A stretch of DNA of 64,000 nt from Triticum aestivum (Eukaryota; Streptophyta; Magnoliopsida; Poales; Poaceae). The stretch lies in assembly GCF_018294505.1 (NCBI RefSeq), contig NC_057797.1:124563116-124627115 (forward strand). Direction: 5' to 3'. Below are positions 1 through 10,214 of the stretch, piece after piece (within the stretch, counting starts at the first letter, position 1; each line of letters begins with the position of its first letter). The position numbers and the translations under genes are program-made. The notes under the pieces are model-generated. The model worked only from the letters and a program-made list of their open reading frames with translations, was not told the origin of the DNA and did no database searches.

Positions 1-2208
1 TTGGGTAAAGATTTGATGGATTATGGAACAAGTAGTGACAAGAGCCTAAGCTTGGGGATGCCCAAGGCACCCAAATGTAAAATTCAAGGACAACCAAAAT
101 CCTAAGCTTGGGGATGCCCGGGAAGGCATCCCCTCTTTCATCTCCGTCCATCGGTAACTTTACATGGAGCTATATTTTATTCACCACATGATATGTGTTT
201 TTCTTGGAGCGTCATGTATGATTTGAGTCTTTGTTTTTTATTTTACCACAATCATCCTTGCTTTACACACATTTTTTTAGAGACACACATGAATCGGAAT
301 TTATTAGAATACTCTATGTGCTTCAGTTTTATCTTTTGAGCTAGATAATTTTGCTCTAGTGCTTCGCTTATATCTTTTAGAGCACGGTGGTGGTTTTATT
401 TTATAGAAATTATTGATCTCTCATGCTTCACTTATATTATTTTGAGAGTCCTTTAAAACAGAATGGTAATTTTCTTTGGTTATGAATTTATTCCTAATAT
501 GATAGGCATCCAAGATCGTTATAATAAAAACTATCATAAAAAGTGCATTGAATACTATGAGAAGTTTGACACTTGATGATTGTTTTGAGATATGGAGATG
601 GTGATATTAGAGTCATGCTAGTTGAGTAGTTGTGAATTTGACAAATACTTGTTCTAAAGTTTGTGATTCATGTAGCATGCACATATGGTGAATCGTTCTG
701 TGATGAAGTCGGAGCATGATTTATTTATTGATTGTCTTCCTTATGAGTGGCGGTCGGCGACGAGCGATGGTCTTTTCCTACCAATCTATCCCCCTAGGAG
801 CATGCGCATAGTAATTTGTTTCGATAACTAATAATTTTTTGCAATAAGTATATGAGTTCTTTATGACTAATGTTGAGTCCATGGATTATACGCACTCTCA
901 CCCTTCCACCATTACTAGCCTCTCTAGTACCGCACAACATTCGCTGGTACCATAAACCCACCATATACCTTCCTTAAAACAGCCACCGCACCTACCTATT
1001 ATGGCATTTCCATAGCCATTCCGAGATATATTGCCATGCAAATTTCCACCGTTCCGTTCGTTATGACACACTTCATCATTGTCATATTGCTTTGCATGAT
1101 CATGTAGTTGACATCGTATTTGTGGCAAAGCCACCATTCATAATTATTTCATACATGCCACTCATGAGTCATTGCATATCCCGGTACACCGCCGGAGGCA
1201 TTCACATAGAGTCATATTTTTTTCAAAGAATTGAGATGTAATTCTTGAGTTGTAAGTAAATAAAGTGTGATGATCATCATTATTAGAGCATTGTCCCAAG
1301 TGAGGAAAGGATGATGGAGACTATGATTCCCCCACAACTTGGGATGAGACTCCGGACGAAAAAAAAGAGGCCATAAAAAAAGAGAAGAGAAGTCCCAAAT
1401 AAAAAAATGAGAGAAAATGAGAGAAGGGACAATGTTACTATCCTTTTTCCACACTTGTGCTTCAAAGTAGCACCATGATATTAATGATAGAGAGTCTCAT
1501 ATGTTATCACTTTCATATACTGGTGGGAATTTTACATTATATAACTTGGCTTGTATATTCCAATGATGGGCTTCCTCAAGATGCCCTAGGTCTTCGTGAG
1601 CGAGCAAGTTGGATGCACACCCACTTAGTTTCTTTTTGAGCTTTCATACACTTATAGCTCTAGTGCATATGTTGCATGGCAATCCCTACTCACTCACATT
1701 GATATCTATTGATGGGCATCTCCATAGCCCATTGATACGCCTAGTTGATGTGAGACTATCTTCTCCCTTTTTGTCTTCTCCACAACCACCATTCTATTCC
1801 ACATATAGTGTTATGTCCATGGCTCACGCTCATGTATTGCGTGAAGATTGAAAAGGTTTGAGAACATCAAAAGTATGAAACAATTGCTTGGCTTGTCATT
1901 GGGGTTGTGCATGATTTAAAAACTTTGGGTGGTGAAGATAGAGCATAGCCAGACTATATGATTTTGTAGGGATAACTTTCTTTGGCCATGTTATTTTGAG
2001 AAGACATAATAACTTAGTTAGTATGCTTGAAGTATTATTATTTTTATGTCAATATTAAACTTTTGTCTTGAATCTTTCGGATCTGAATATTCATGCCACA
2101 ATAAAGAGAATTACATTGAGAATTATGTTAGGTAGCATTCCACATCAAAAATTATGTTTTTATCATTTACCTACTCGAGGACGAGCAGGAAATAAGCTTG
2201 GGGATACT
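1..2208 (+). other. Non-coding internal 3' region of Athila-type element
   Basis: About 2.2 kb between pol (outside the window) and the 3' LTR. Short open frames here (for example 898-1137 minus and 1609-1851 plus) show no domain and I treat them as chance. Two near copies of a CTTGGGGATGCCC(GG)GAAGGCA phrase occur near 50 and 108. The segment ends with CTCGAGGACGAGCAGG and CTTGGGGAT (about 2174-2206), which acts as the polypurine-like priming side of the LTR. The copy at 42967-45228 has the same order of motifs. Confidence 0.65.
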
Positions 2209-3780
2209 TGATACGTCTCCAACGTATCTATAATTTTTTATTGTTCCATTCTATTATATTATCTATTTTGGATGTTAATAGGCTTTATTTTACACTTTTA
2301 TATTATTTTTGGGACTAACCTACTAACCCAAGGCCCAATGCAAATTGTTGTTTTTTGCCTATTTCAGTGTTTCGCAGAAAAGGAATATTAAACGGAATCC
2401 AAGCGAAATGAAACCTTCGGGAGAGTCATTTTTGGAACAAACGTGATCCAGAGCACTTGGAGTGGACGTCAAGAAACAAACAAGGAGTCCACGAGGCAGG
2501 GGGCACGCCTACCCCCTAGGTGCGCCCTCCCCCCTCGTGGGCCCCTCGTGGCTCAACTGACCTACTTCTTCCCCCTATATATACTCATATACCCTGAAAA
2601 CAACCAGGAGCACCACGAAACCCTATTTCCACCGTCGCAACCTTCTGTACCCAAGATATCCCATCTTGGGGCCTTTTCCGGAGCTCCGTTGGAGGGGGCA
2701 TCGATCACGTAGGGCCTCTACATTAACTCCATGGCCAATCCAGTGATGTGTGAGTAGTTTACTTAAGACCTTCGGGTCCATAGTTATTACCTCGATGGCT
2801 TCTTCTCTCTCTTTGGATCTCAGTACAAAGTTCTAGTCGATCTTCTTGGAGATCTATTCGATGCAACTCTTTTTGCGGTGTGTTTGTCAAGATCCTATGA
2901 ATTGTGGGTTTATGATCAAGTCTATCTATGAACTGTATTTGAATCTTCTCTGAAATCTTTTGTGTATGATTGGTTTATCTTTGCAAGTCTCTTCGAATTA
3001 TCAGTTTGGTTTGGCCTACTAGATTGATCTTTCTTGCAATGGGAGAAGTGCTTAGCTTTGGGTTCAATCTTGCGGTGTCCTTTCCCAGTAACAGCAGGGG
3101 CAGCAAGGCACGTATTGTATTATTGCCATGGAGGATAAAAGATGGGGTTTATATCATAGTTCTTGAGTTTATCCCTCTACATTATGTCATCTTACCTAAT
3201 GCGTTACTCTGTTCTTATGAACTTAATTCTCTAGATGCTTGCTGGATAGCGGTCGATGTGTGGAGTAATAGTAGTAGATGCACGCAGGAGTCGGTCTACT
3301 TGTCACAGACGTGATGCCTACATACATGATCATACCTAGATATTCTCATAATTATTTGCTTTTCTATCCATTGCTCGACAGTAATTTGTTCACCCACCGT
3401 AATACCTATGCTATCTTGAGAGAAGCCACTAGTGAATCCTATGGCCCCCGGGTCTATCTTTTATCATATAAAGTTTCCAATCTATTTTATTTTGCAATCT
3501 TTACTTTCAATCTTTATCATAAAAATACCAAAAATATTTATCTTATTATTATATCTCTATCAGATCTCACCCTCGTAAGTGACCGTGAAGGGATTGACAA
3601 CCCCTTTATCCCGTTGGTTGCGAGGTTATTATTTGTTTGTGTAGGTACGAGGGACTTGCATGTGGCCTCCTACTGGATTGATACCTTGGTTCTCAAAAAC
3701 TGAGGGAAATACTTACGCTACTTTGCTACATCACCCTTTCCTCTTCAAGGGAAAACCAACGCGGTGCTCAAGAGGTAGCA
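2209..3780 (+). repeat. 3' LTR of Athila-type Gypsy element
   Basis: A 1572-bp LTR beginning TGATACGTCTCCAACGTATC and ending CAAGAGGTAGCA, so it has the standard TG...CA ends. A TATA-like run (CCCTATATATACTCATATAC, about 2573-2592) sits in the middle and probably marks the LTR promoter. A C-rich segment (about 2505-2555) lies just upstream. The fragment at 45229-45563 matches its first ~330 bases. I see no intact gene in it; the 114-aa and 141-aa frames at 2970-3703 have no recognisable domain. Confidence 0.8.
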
Positions 3781-4069
3781 GTCCTCCTTTTCAAATTCCT
3801 ATTCATGAAGCACAAGACTATGACATAGTAGCATAATAGCATTATAACCTACATTTTCTTGTGGTTTGACTTAATCTCACCTTGCTTCTTTGCATCCTGT
3901 GATCTTCCAATTCTTATGAATCAAACACCCAGATTGGCATAAATCCTGTGTTTTTAAATTCTCTGTTTTGCACGTGCATTCCTATCCTATTCCTCTCTAT
4001 TTCCTATCCCTGGATTGTTAGAATCCTCAAATTCAAACAAGCCCTTACACAATTACTTCTATTACAGAC
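3781..4069. other. AT-rich CACTA-internal or MITE-like segment
   Basis: Directly follows the Athila LTR. The stretch around 3905-4050 (AATTCTTATGAATCAAACAC ... CTCAAATTCAAACAAGCCCT) resembles the inner end of a small MITE, a class often ending in AAACAAGGCC-like sequence. No second end or target duplication was found, so this is only a possibility. No gene seen. Confidence 0.25.
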
Positions 4070-6428
4070 ATGTGTCAAAGAAAACCTTGTCTGGTTTGTC
4101 CTGCTCCTGTTGCACTGTATGCCACCCCAACTCGGCTGCTCCAACGACGAAAGGGTTCACCACAGCAGGGATCCGCTCTCCAGACTGTCTTTCGCCGCCT
4201 CAGATATCCTTCCCTGCCGCCGTCAGCCACGACAACTTCATTACCATCATCAACTGAGCAGATGACCTTGAGGACTACACTGGTCCGAAAGAGAGGTCGC
4301 ACTCTTCCGTGTCTGCTTACGTTATGCATCGCTTAATATGATGGCATGCTACTTTATCGTCGTTTTCACCTATTAGACTCTGAGTCAGGTCCAAACTAAT
4401 GCTAAAACTTGAGTTTTTAAATGGTTGTGGGGTACATATTGGGGCAGCAATCAGTACTATCTGTCTACTATCTGGTTAATCTTGGGTGTCTACTATGAGT
4501 TTCATGTTGGGTGTAAACAAACATTAAAGGAGCCATTATCTGTATTTTTTAACTAAAGCTATTATCTGCCTGCTATCATTGATTTTGGGTCTATCCACAG
4601 TTTGCTACCATCACTCTGGATTTGTGCATGCACTCCTTACATAATCTCACTTTGTTTTATTCCTATGCATGTCAGTTATTATACACAATGGAACTGAACA
4701 TGTAGAGCAAAAGAGACGAGCCTTGCGTGGCAATAAAATTTCATGCAGACGCCGCTCCATGGTGGGTGCAAAGGCAGCCCCCCCCTCCACCCATTTTGGA
4801 TCGTAATCAAGAGGAAGATAACTGTTCTGAGGGGGATTCGGAAGGAGAAGACCACTCCTATTTACCCCCGGAGGTCTTCGCTCTAACTTGTCATGTTGAT
4901 GTTGGTAATATCATGCATATGGTGCCTTGCATTGCTTACTAGATACATCAAATATGTCATATGCTTAGTTTAGACATGCTTTGTGTCAATGCCATCTGTT
5001 TAGTTTCTTTATCGTATATGTGAATCATGCAATGCCATCTTGTTTAGCCGGGCATCATATATGTGAATTTTGCAATGCCACCCTGGTTAGCCAGTCATCT
5101 TATATGTAAATTATATTATGCCATAGATTTTTTATTACGTGTTAAATTTGTCAACAATTTTAGTACATCCAATTACTCTTCATGTGCATCAACCATTCGA
5201 CACGGTCATGGAAAAATCTGAAGTGGAAACAAGGTCTTCAGAGCAGACAATGCTATCTGACGAAGCGCATGTGTTGCTAGTTACGGATAGCTCCTCAGAG
5301 GAGGATTCAGAGACAGACGACTAGTCCTATGCCCCCCCCCCCCGAGGCACATGCTCTAACTTGGCAGGGTTACGTTGCTCATATCGTGCATATGGTATCT
5401 TGCATTGCTATATCATTTGCTTAGTTTAGACATGCTTTGTGTAACCCAGTTCCGGTTGACATAGCACCGTCTCCACCATAGAGCACCCAAACACGAGCAG
5501 TTAGTAAGGCAACTGCAGTGCCCAAAGCACGAGGACCACCACTCCGAACCCCAAGTCAACGCTTAAAGCAGAAGAAGAATTGTTCTCAGGTCAGGTTCCG
5601 TAGCTATGGTTCATACTACTTTTCTCTTGCATCACTGTATTTACTCATACCAACTAATTTCAAATTGAAGGATGCAATTGAAACTCCAATGGTGCAACAG
5701 GTATGTTTTAAACTTGTTTCTTTAACATGTTTGCTATTGTAACTTGCTCTATGTTGATTTCAGTTTCAATTGAATAAATAGTTATGTTCTCATGCCATGC
5801 ACAGTACAAGTGTTGTTATTGTTGTGTACTTTCCCACACTTATATTCTGTCTATGCTGCTTTGTCTTAAATAAATATGATTCAAACTATATCTATCTTGA
5901 TTTGGCAACATAAACTAGAATGATATAGACCATACAGTGACCATACTGCATAGATATATGTTTGTCTCATGTTGTTATCCTGTCCACCTTACTACTGAAC
6001 TGGTTTACCAAAATGAATTTCATATGCTACATTGTAAACCTGTGATGTGTTTGTTTGTTTCTCTTTTAGAACACGGATAAAATATTGGAGAAGAGTACCC
6101 CGTTATGCAGTGGTAAAGGAAGTAATGCAGATAAGGTTCAAGATAGTGAGACATCCCTGTTGGTCTCCAAGAAAGCTGATAAAAACTATATTGAAGACAC
6201 TGAGACAACCCCAAAGTCCTGTCTTGATGTAGTGTTCGAGTTACTGGCTGCTACTGCTGGCACCAGCTCTTCGAACTCGCTGCCTGAATCGGTTTGGCTT
6301 CTTGAGTCTCAACTTCAAGTTGAAAGACATCAATCAGATGTTATGCGACAACAAGCCGAAGGACTGAGGAAGTCCCTGCAGAATTCAGATGCATACTTTC
6401 TGGTGCAACAGCAAGTGCTGGAGGATTT
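4070..6428 (+). pseudogene. CACTA-encoded multi-exon protein gene, 5' exons and most of last exon
   Basis: Coding-like blocks lie at about 4090-4310, 4687-4870, 5160-5325, 5455-5590 and 5670-5700. The last exon starts at 6070 after an AG acceptor (TTTCTCTTTTAG). The middle blocks are rich in Asp, Glu and Ser, with SEGDSEGED and SSSEEDSETDD runs. The last exon is predicted to be charged and coiled-coil (LESQLQVERHQ, then RQQAEGLRKSL). The last exon stays open from 6070 to 6428 and continues in the same frame at 32878. Position next to the CACTA subterminal repeats suggests a TNPA-like or accessory transposon protein; this is inference. Damage includes a frameshift at the C-run near 4780 and stops in the third and fourth blocks (TAG at 5322-5324). 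Outer exon limits are approximate. Confidence 0.5.
4897..5450 (+). repeat. Duplicated exon-intron unit and 43-bp tandem repeat in CACTA gene
   Basis: The segment after the acidic exon at 4860-4990 (GCATATGGTGCCTTGCATTG, then TGCTTAGTTTAGACATGCTT) recurs at 5340-5445 with a few changes, including the exon end before it. The offset is about 472 bp at the first shared motif. Between the copies, 43-bp units start at 5016, 5059 and 5102, each beginning ATATGT(G/A)AAT and containing (CA/TA)ATGCCA. This indicates a local tandem duplication of an exon with its intron. Confidence 0.6.
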
Positions 6429-8170
6429 TGTTGGGGAACATAGTAATTTCAAAAAAAAACTACGCACACACATAGGATCATGGTAATGCATAGCAACGAG
6501 AGGGGAGAGTGTGTCTACGTACCCTCATAGACCGAAAGCGGAAGCGTTAGCACAACGCAGTTGATGTAGTCGTATGTCTTCATGATCCGACCGATCCAAG
6601 TACCGAACACACACCACCTCCAAGTTCAGCACATGTTCAGCTCGATGACGTCCCACGAACTCCGATCCAGCAGAGCTTTTCACGGGAGAGTTTCGCCAGC
6701 ACGACGGCGTGACGATGGTGATGATGATGCTACCGATGCAGGGCTTCGCCTAAACACCGCTACGATATAATCGAGGTGGATTATGGTGGAGGGGGGCAAC
6801 GCATGCGGCTGGAATAGATCAATAGATCAACTTGTGTGTCTAGCGGTGCCCCTCTTCCCCCGTATATAAAGAATCAAGGGGGAGGCCGACCGGCCCCTGT
6901 AGGCGCGCCAGGAGGAGGAATCCTCCTCCTAGTAGGAGTAGGATTCCCCTCTTTCCTACTCCTACTAGGAGGGGGAAAGGAAGGGGGAGAGGGAGAAGGA
7001 AAGGGGGCGCCGCCCCGCCTCTCCAAGTCCAATTCAGACCAGAGGGAGAGGGGCACGCGGCCTGACCTAGGCCAGCCCTCTCTCTCTCTCTCCCCACTAA
7101 GGCCCACAAGGCCCACTATTTCTCTCGGGGGGGTTTCGGTAACCCTCCGGCACTCCGGTTTTCTCCGAAACCATCCGAACACTTCCGGTGTCTGAATATA
7201 GTCGTCCAAAATATCGATATTTTCGTCTCAGCCATTTTGATACTCCTTGTATTGTCCGTGATCACATCTGGGACTCCGAACAACCTTCGGTACATCAAAA
7301 AAAACTCATAATACCGATCGTCACCAAACTTTAAGCATGCGGACCCTACGGGTTCGAGAACTATGTAGACAAGACCGAGACACGTCTCCGGTTAATAACC
7401 AATAGCAGAACCTGGATGTTCATATTGGCACCCACATATTCTACAAAGAACTTTATCGGTCAAACCACATAACAACATGCGTTGTTCCCTTTGTCATCGG
7501 TATGTTACTTGCCCGAGATTCGATCGTCAGTATCTTAATACCTAGTTCAATCTCATTACCGGCAAGTCTCTTTACTCGTTCCATAATACATCATCCCGCA
7601 ACTAACTCATTAGTTACAATTCTTGCAAGGCTTATAGTGATGTGCATTACCGAGTGGGCCCAGAGATACCTCTCCGACAATCGGAGTGACAAATCCTAAT
7701 CTTGATTTATGCCAACTCAACAATTACCATCGGAGACACCTGTATAGCACCTTTATAATCACCCAATTACATTGTGACGTTTGGTAGCACACAAAGTGTT
7801 CCTCTGGTAATCGGGAGTTGCATAATCTTATAGTCATAGGAACATGTATAAGTCATGAAGAAAGCAATAACAAAAAACTAAACGATCAAGTGCTAAGCTA
7901 ACGGAATGGGTCAAGTCAATCAAATCATTCTACTAATGATGTGATCCCATTAATCAAATGACAACTCATGTCTATTGTTAGGAAACATAACCATCTTTGA
8001 TTAATGAGCTAGTCAAGTAGAGGCATACTAGTGACACTCTGTTTGTCTATGTATTCACACATGTACTAAGTTTCCGGTTAATACAACTCTAGCATGAATA
8101 ATAAACATTTATCATGATATGAGGAAATAAATAATAACTTTATTATTGCCTCTAAGGAATATTTCCTTCA
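6429..8170 (-). repeat. 3' LTR of minus-strand Angela element
   Basis: A 1742-bp LTR ending with TGTTGGGGAACATAG on the left and ATTTCCTTCA on the right. A minus-strand TATA signal (TTTATATAC) lies at about 6862-6870, downstream of a C/G-rich tract with many AGGAGG/CCTCCT runs. The apparent reading frames at 6836-7209 are low-complexity shadows of that tract. It matches the split LTR at 22043-22806 plus 31903-32872. Confidence 0.9.
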
Positions 8171-8190
8171 GTCTCCCACTTGCACTAGAG
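8171..8190 (-). other. Polypurine tract of minus-strand Angela
   Basis: On the minus strand the bases beside the LTR read CTAGTGCAAGTGGGAGAC, the plus-strand primer site for DNA synthesis in Copia elements. The same motif is present at 40910-40926 in the other Angela copy. Confidence 0.7.
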
Positions 8191-8199
8191 TCAATAATC

Positions 8200-9698
8200 A
8201 AGATTACACAGTAATGATTCTAACACCCATGGAGTCTTGGTGCTGATCATGTTTTGCTCATGGAAGAGGCTTAGTCAACGGGTCTGCAACGTTCAGATCC
8301 GTATGTATCTTGCAAATCCCTATGTCTCCCACCCGGACTTGATCGCGGATGGAATTGAAGCATCTCTTGATGTGCTTGGTTCTCTTGTGAAATCTGGATT
8401 CCTTTGCCAAGGCAATTGCAGCAGTATTGTCACAAAAGATTTTCATTATACCCGGTGCACTAGGTATGACACCTAGATCGGATATGAACTCCTTCATCTA
8501 GACTCCTTCATTCTCTGCTTCCGAAGCAGCAATGTACTCCGCTTCACACGTAGATCCCGCCACGGCGCTTTGTTTAGAACTGCTCCAACTGACAGCTCCA
8601 CCGTATAATATAAACACGTATCCGGTTTGCGATTTAGAATCGTCGGGATAAGTGTCAAAGCTTGCATCAATGTAACTATTTACGATGAGCTCTTTGTCAC
8701 ATCCATAAATGAGAAACATATCCTTAGTCCTTTTCAGGTATTTCAGGATGTTCTTGACCGCTGTCCAGTGATCCACTCCTGGATCACTTTGGTACTTCCC
8801 TACTAAACTAATAGCAAGGAACACATTAGGTCTGCTACACAGTATTGCATACATGATAGAGCCTATGGCTGAAGCATAGGGAACATCTTTTATTTTCTCT
8901 CTATCTTCTGCAGTGGTTGGGCATTGAGTCTTACTCAACTTCGCACCTTGTAACACAGGTAAGAACCCTTTCTTTGCCTGATCCATTTTGAACTTCTTCA
9001 AAACTTTGGCAAGGTATGTGCTTTGTGAAAGTCCAATTAAGCGTCTTGATCTATCTCTATAGATCTTGATGCCCAATATGTAAGCAGCTTCACCGAAGTC
9101 TTTCATTGAGAAACTCTTATTCAAATATCCTTTTATGCTATCCAGAAATTCTATACTATTTCCAATCAACAATATGTCATCCACATATAATATTAGAAAT
9201 GCTACAGAGCTCCCACTCACTTTCTTGTAAATACAAGCTTCTCTAAAAGTCTGTATAAAACCATATGCTTTGATCACACTATCAAAACATTTATTCCAAC
9301 TCCGAGAGGCTTGCACCAGTCCATAAATGGATCACTGGAGCTTGCACACTTTGTAAGCACCCTTTGGATCGATAAAACCTTCAGGTTGCATCATATACAA
9401 CTCTTCTTCCAGAAATCCATTCAGGAATGCAGTCTTTACATCCATTTGCCAAATTTCATAATCATAAAATGCGGCAATAGCTAACATGATTCGGACGGAC
9501 TTAAGCATCGCTACGGGTGAGGAGGTCTCATCGAAGTCAAATCCTTGAACTTGTCGAAAACCTTTCACAACAACTCGAGCTTTGTAGATAGTAACATTAC
9601 CATCAGCATCTGTCTTCTTCTTGAAGATCCATTTATTCTCGATGGCTTGCCGATCATTGGGCAAGTCAACCAAAGTCCACACTTTGTTCTCATACATG
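8200..9698 (-). pseudogene. Angela polyprotein 3' half: reverse transcriptase and RNase H
   Basis: Read on the minus strand from 9698. The first segment (9697-9332) holds the start of the Copia reverse transcriptase (WIFKKKTDADG, then DVKTAFLNG). After a stop near 9330 the next segment (9316-8498) has the active-site motif YVDD at about 9190-9179, SYIDASF at the start of RNase H, then SKQSAVAGSTCEAEY. One more stop separates the last segment (8497-8258), which ends with the RNase H tail (CDNTAAIALA, HTDLNVADPLTKPLP). Two in-frame stops inactivate it. The 5' part continues at 19843-18839, beyond the Gypsy element inserted at 9704. Confidence 0.85.
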
Positions 9699-9703
9699 GA
9701 TCC

Positions 9704-10188
9704 TGAGGGAGTCCTGGATTAGGGGGTGTTCGGGTAGCCGGACTATACCTTCAGCCGGACTCCTGGACTATGAAGATACAAGATTGAAGACTTCGTCCCG
9801 TGTCCGGATGGGACTTTCCTTGGCGTGGAAGGCAAGCTTGGCGATGCGGATAATCAAGATCTCCTACCATTGTAACCGACTCTGTGTAACCCTAAACCTA
9901 TCCGGTGTCTATATAAACCGGAGGGTTGTAGTCCGTAGGCAATCAACTACATATACAACAATCATACCATAGGCTAGCTTCTAGGGTTTAGCCTCCTTGA
10001 TCTCGTGGTAGATCTACTCTTGTACTACCCATATCATAAATATTAATCAAGCAGGACGTAGGGTTTTACCTCCATCAAGAGGGCCCGAACATGGGTAAAA
10101 CATCGTGTTCCCTGCCTCCTGTGACCATCCGGCCTAAACGCATAGTTCGGGACCCACTACCCGAGATCCGCCGGTTTTGACACCGACA
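9704..10188 (+). repeat. 5' LTR of Fatima-type element 1
   Basis: 485 bp from TGAGGGAGTCCTGGATTAGG to TTTGACACCGACA. A TATA box TATATAAA is at 9910-9917, followed by a GGAGGGTTGTAGTCC leader. Direct copy of 18349-18833. Confidence 0.9.
9910..9917 (+). promoter_or_regulatory. TATA box in 5' LTR of Fatima-type element 1
   Basis: TATATAAA in the U3/R part of the LTR. The same octamer is at 18555-18562, at 23012-23019 and, reversed, at 62655-62662. It is changed to TATACAAA at 31621-31628 in the 3' LTR of element 2. Confidence 0.6.
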
Positions 10189-10207
10189 TTGGTGCTTTCA
10201 TTGAGAG
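10189..10207 (+). other. Primer-binding site of Fatima-type element 1
   Basis: TTGGTGCTTTCATTGAGAG directly follows the LTR. It is identical at 23289 and, on the minus strand, just before 62397. The strict conservation and position mark it as the tRNA primer site. I do not assign the tRNA. Confidence 0.65.
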
Positions 10208-10214
10208 TTCCTCT

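Larger units (their letters stand above)
1..3780 (+). mobile_element. 3' part of an Athila-type Gypsy retrotransposon (Sabrina/WHAM-like)
   Basis: This is the distal internal region plus 3' LTR of a Gypsy element whose 5' part lies before the window. The internal part (1-2208) has no long reading frame. It carries the repeated phrase CTTGGGGATGCCC and an AT-rich non-coding tail typical of the Athila group. It ends in a purine-rich tract next to the LTR. The 5-bp target duplication on the right would be GTCCT (3781-3785); its partner is outside the window. The closest relative in the window is 42967-45563, which has the same internal tail and LTR start. The exact family name (Sabrina or WHAM) is recognition only. 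Confidence 0.75.

Noticed and set aside
898..1851. Short frames in the Athila non-coding tail
   Set aside because: No domain, no conservation with the sister copy at 42967-45228 in the same frame.
3781..4069. Complete MITE
   Set aside because: Only one end-like sequence seen; no inverted partner or target duplication.
4070..6428. A normal multi-exon host gene
   Set aside because: Introns and a coiled-coil last exon look gene-like, but the unit sits directly upstream of CACTA subterminal repeats, reads toward that terminus, and its exons carry stops and frameshifts. I place it in the transposon.
6836..7209. Overlapping 89-119 aa frames on both strands
   Set aside because: They arise from the AGGAGG/CCTCCT-rich tract of the Angela LTR and recur in each LTR copy; no domain.
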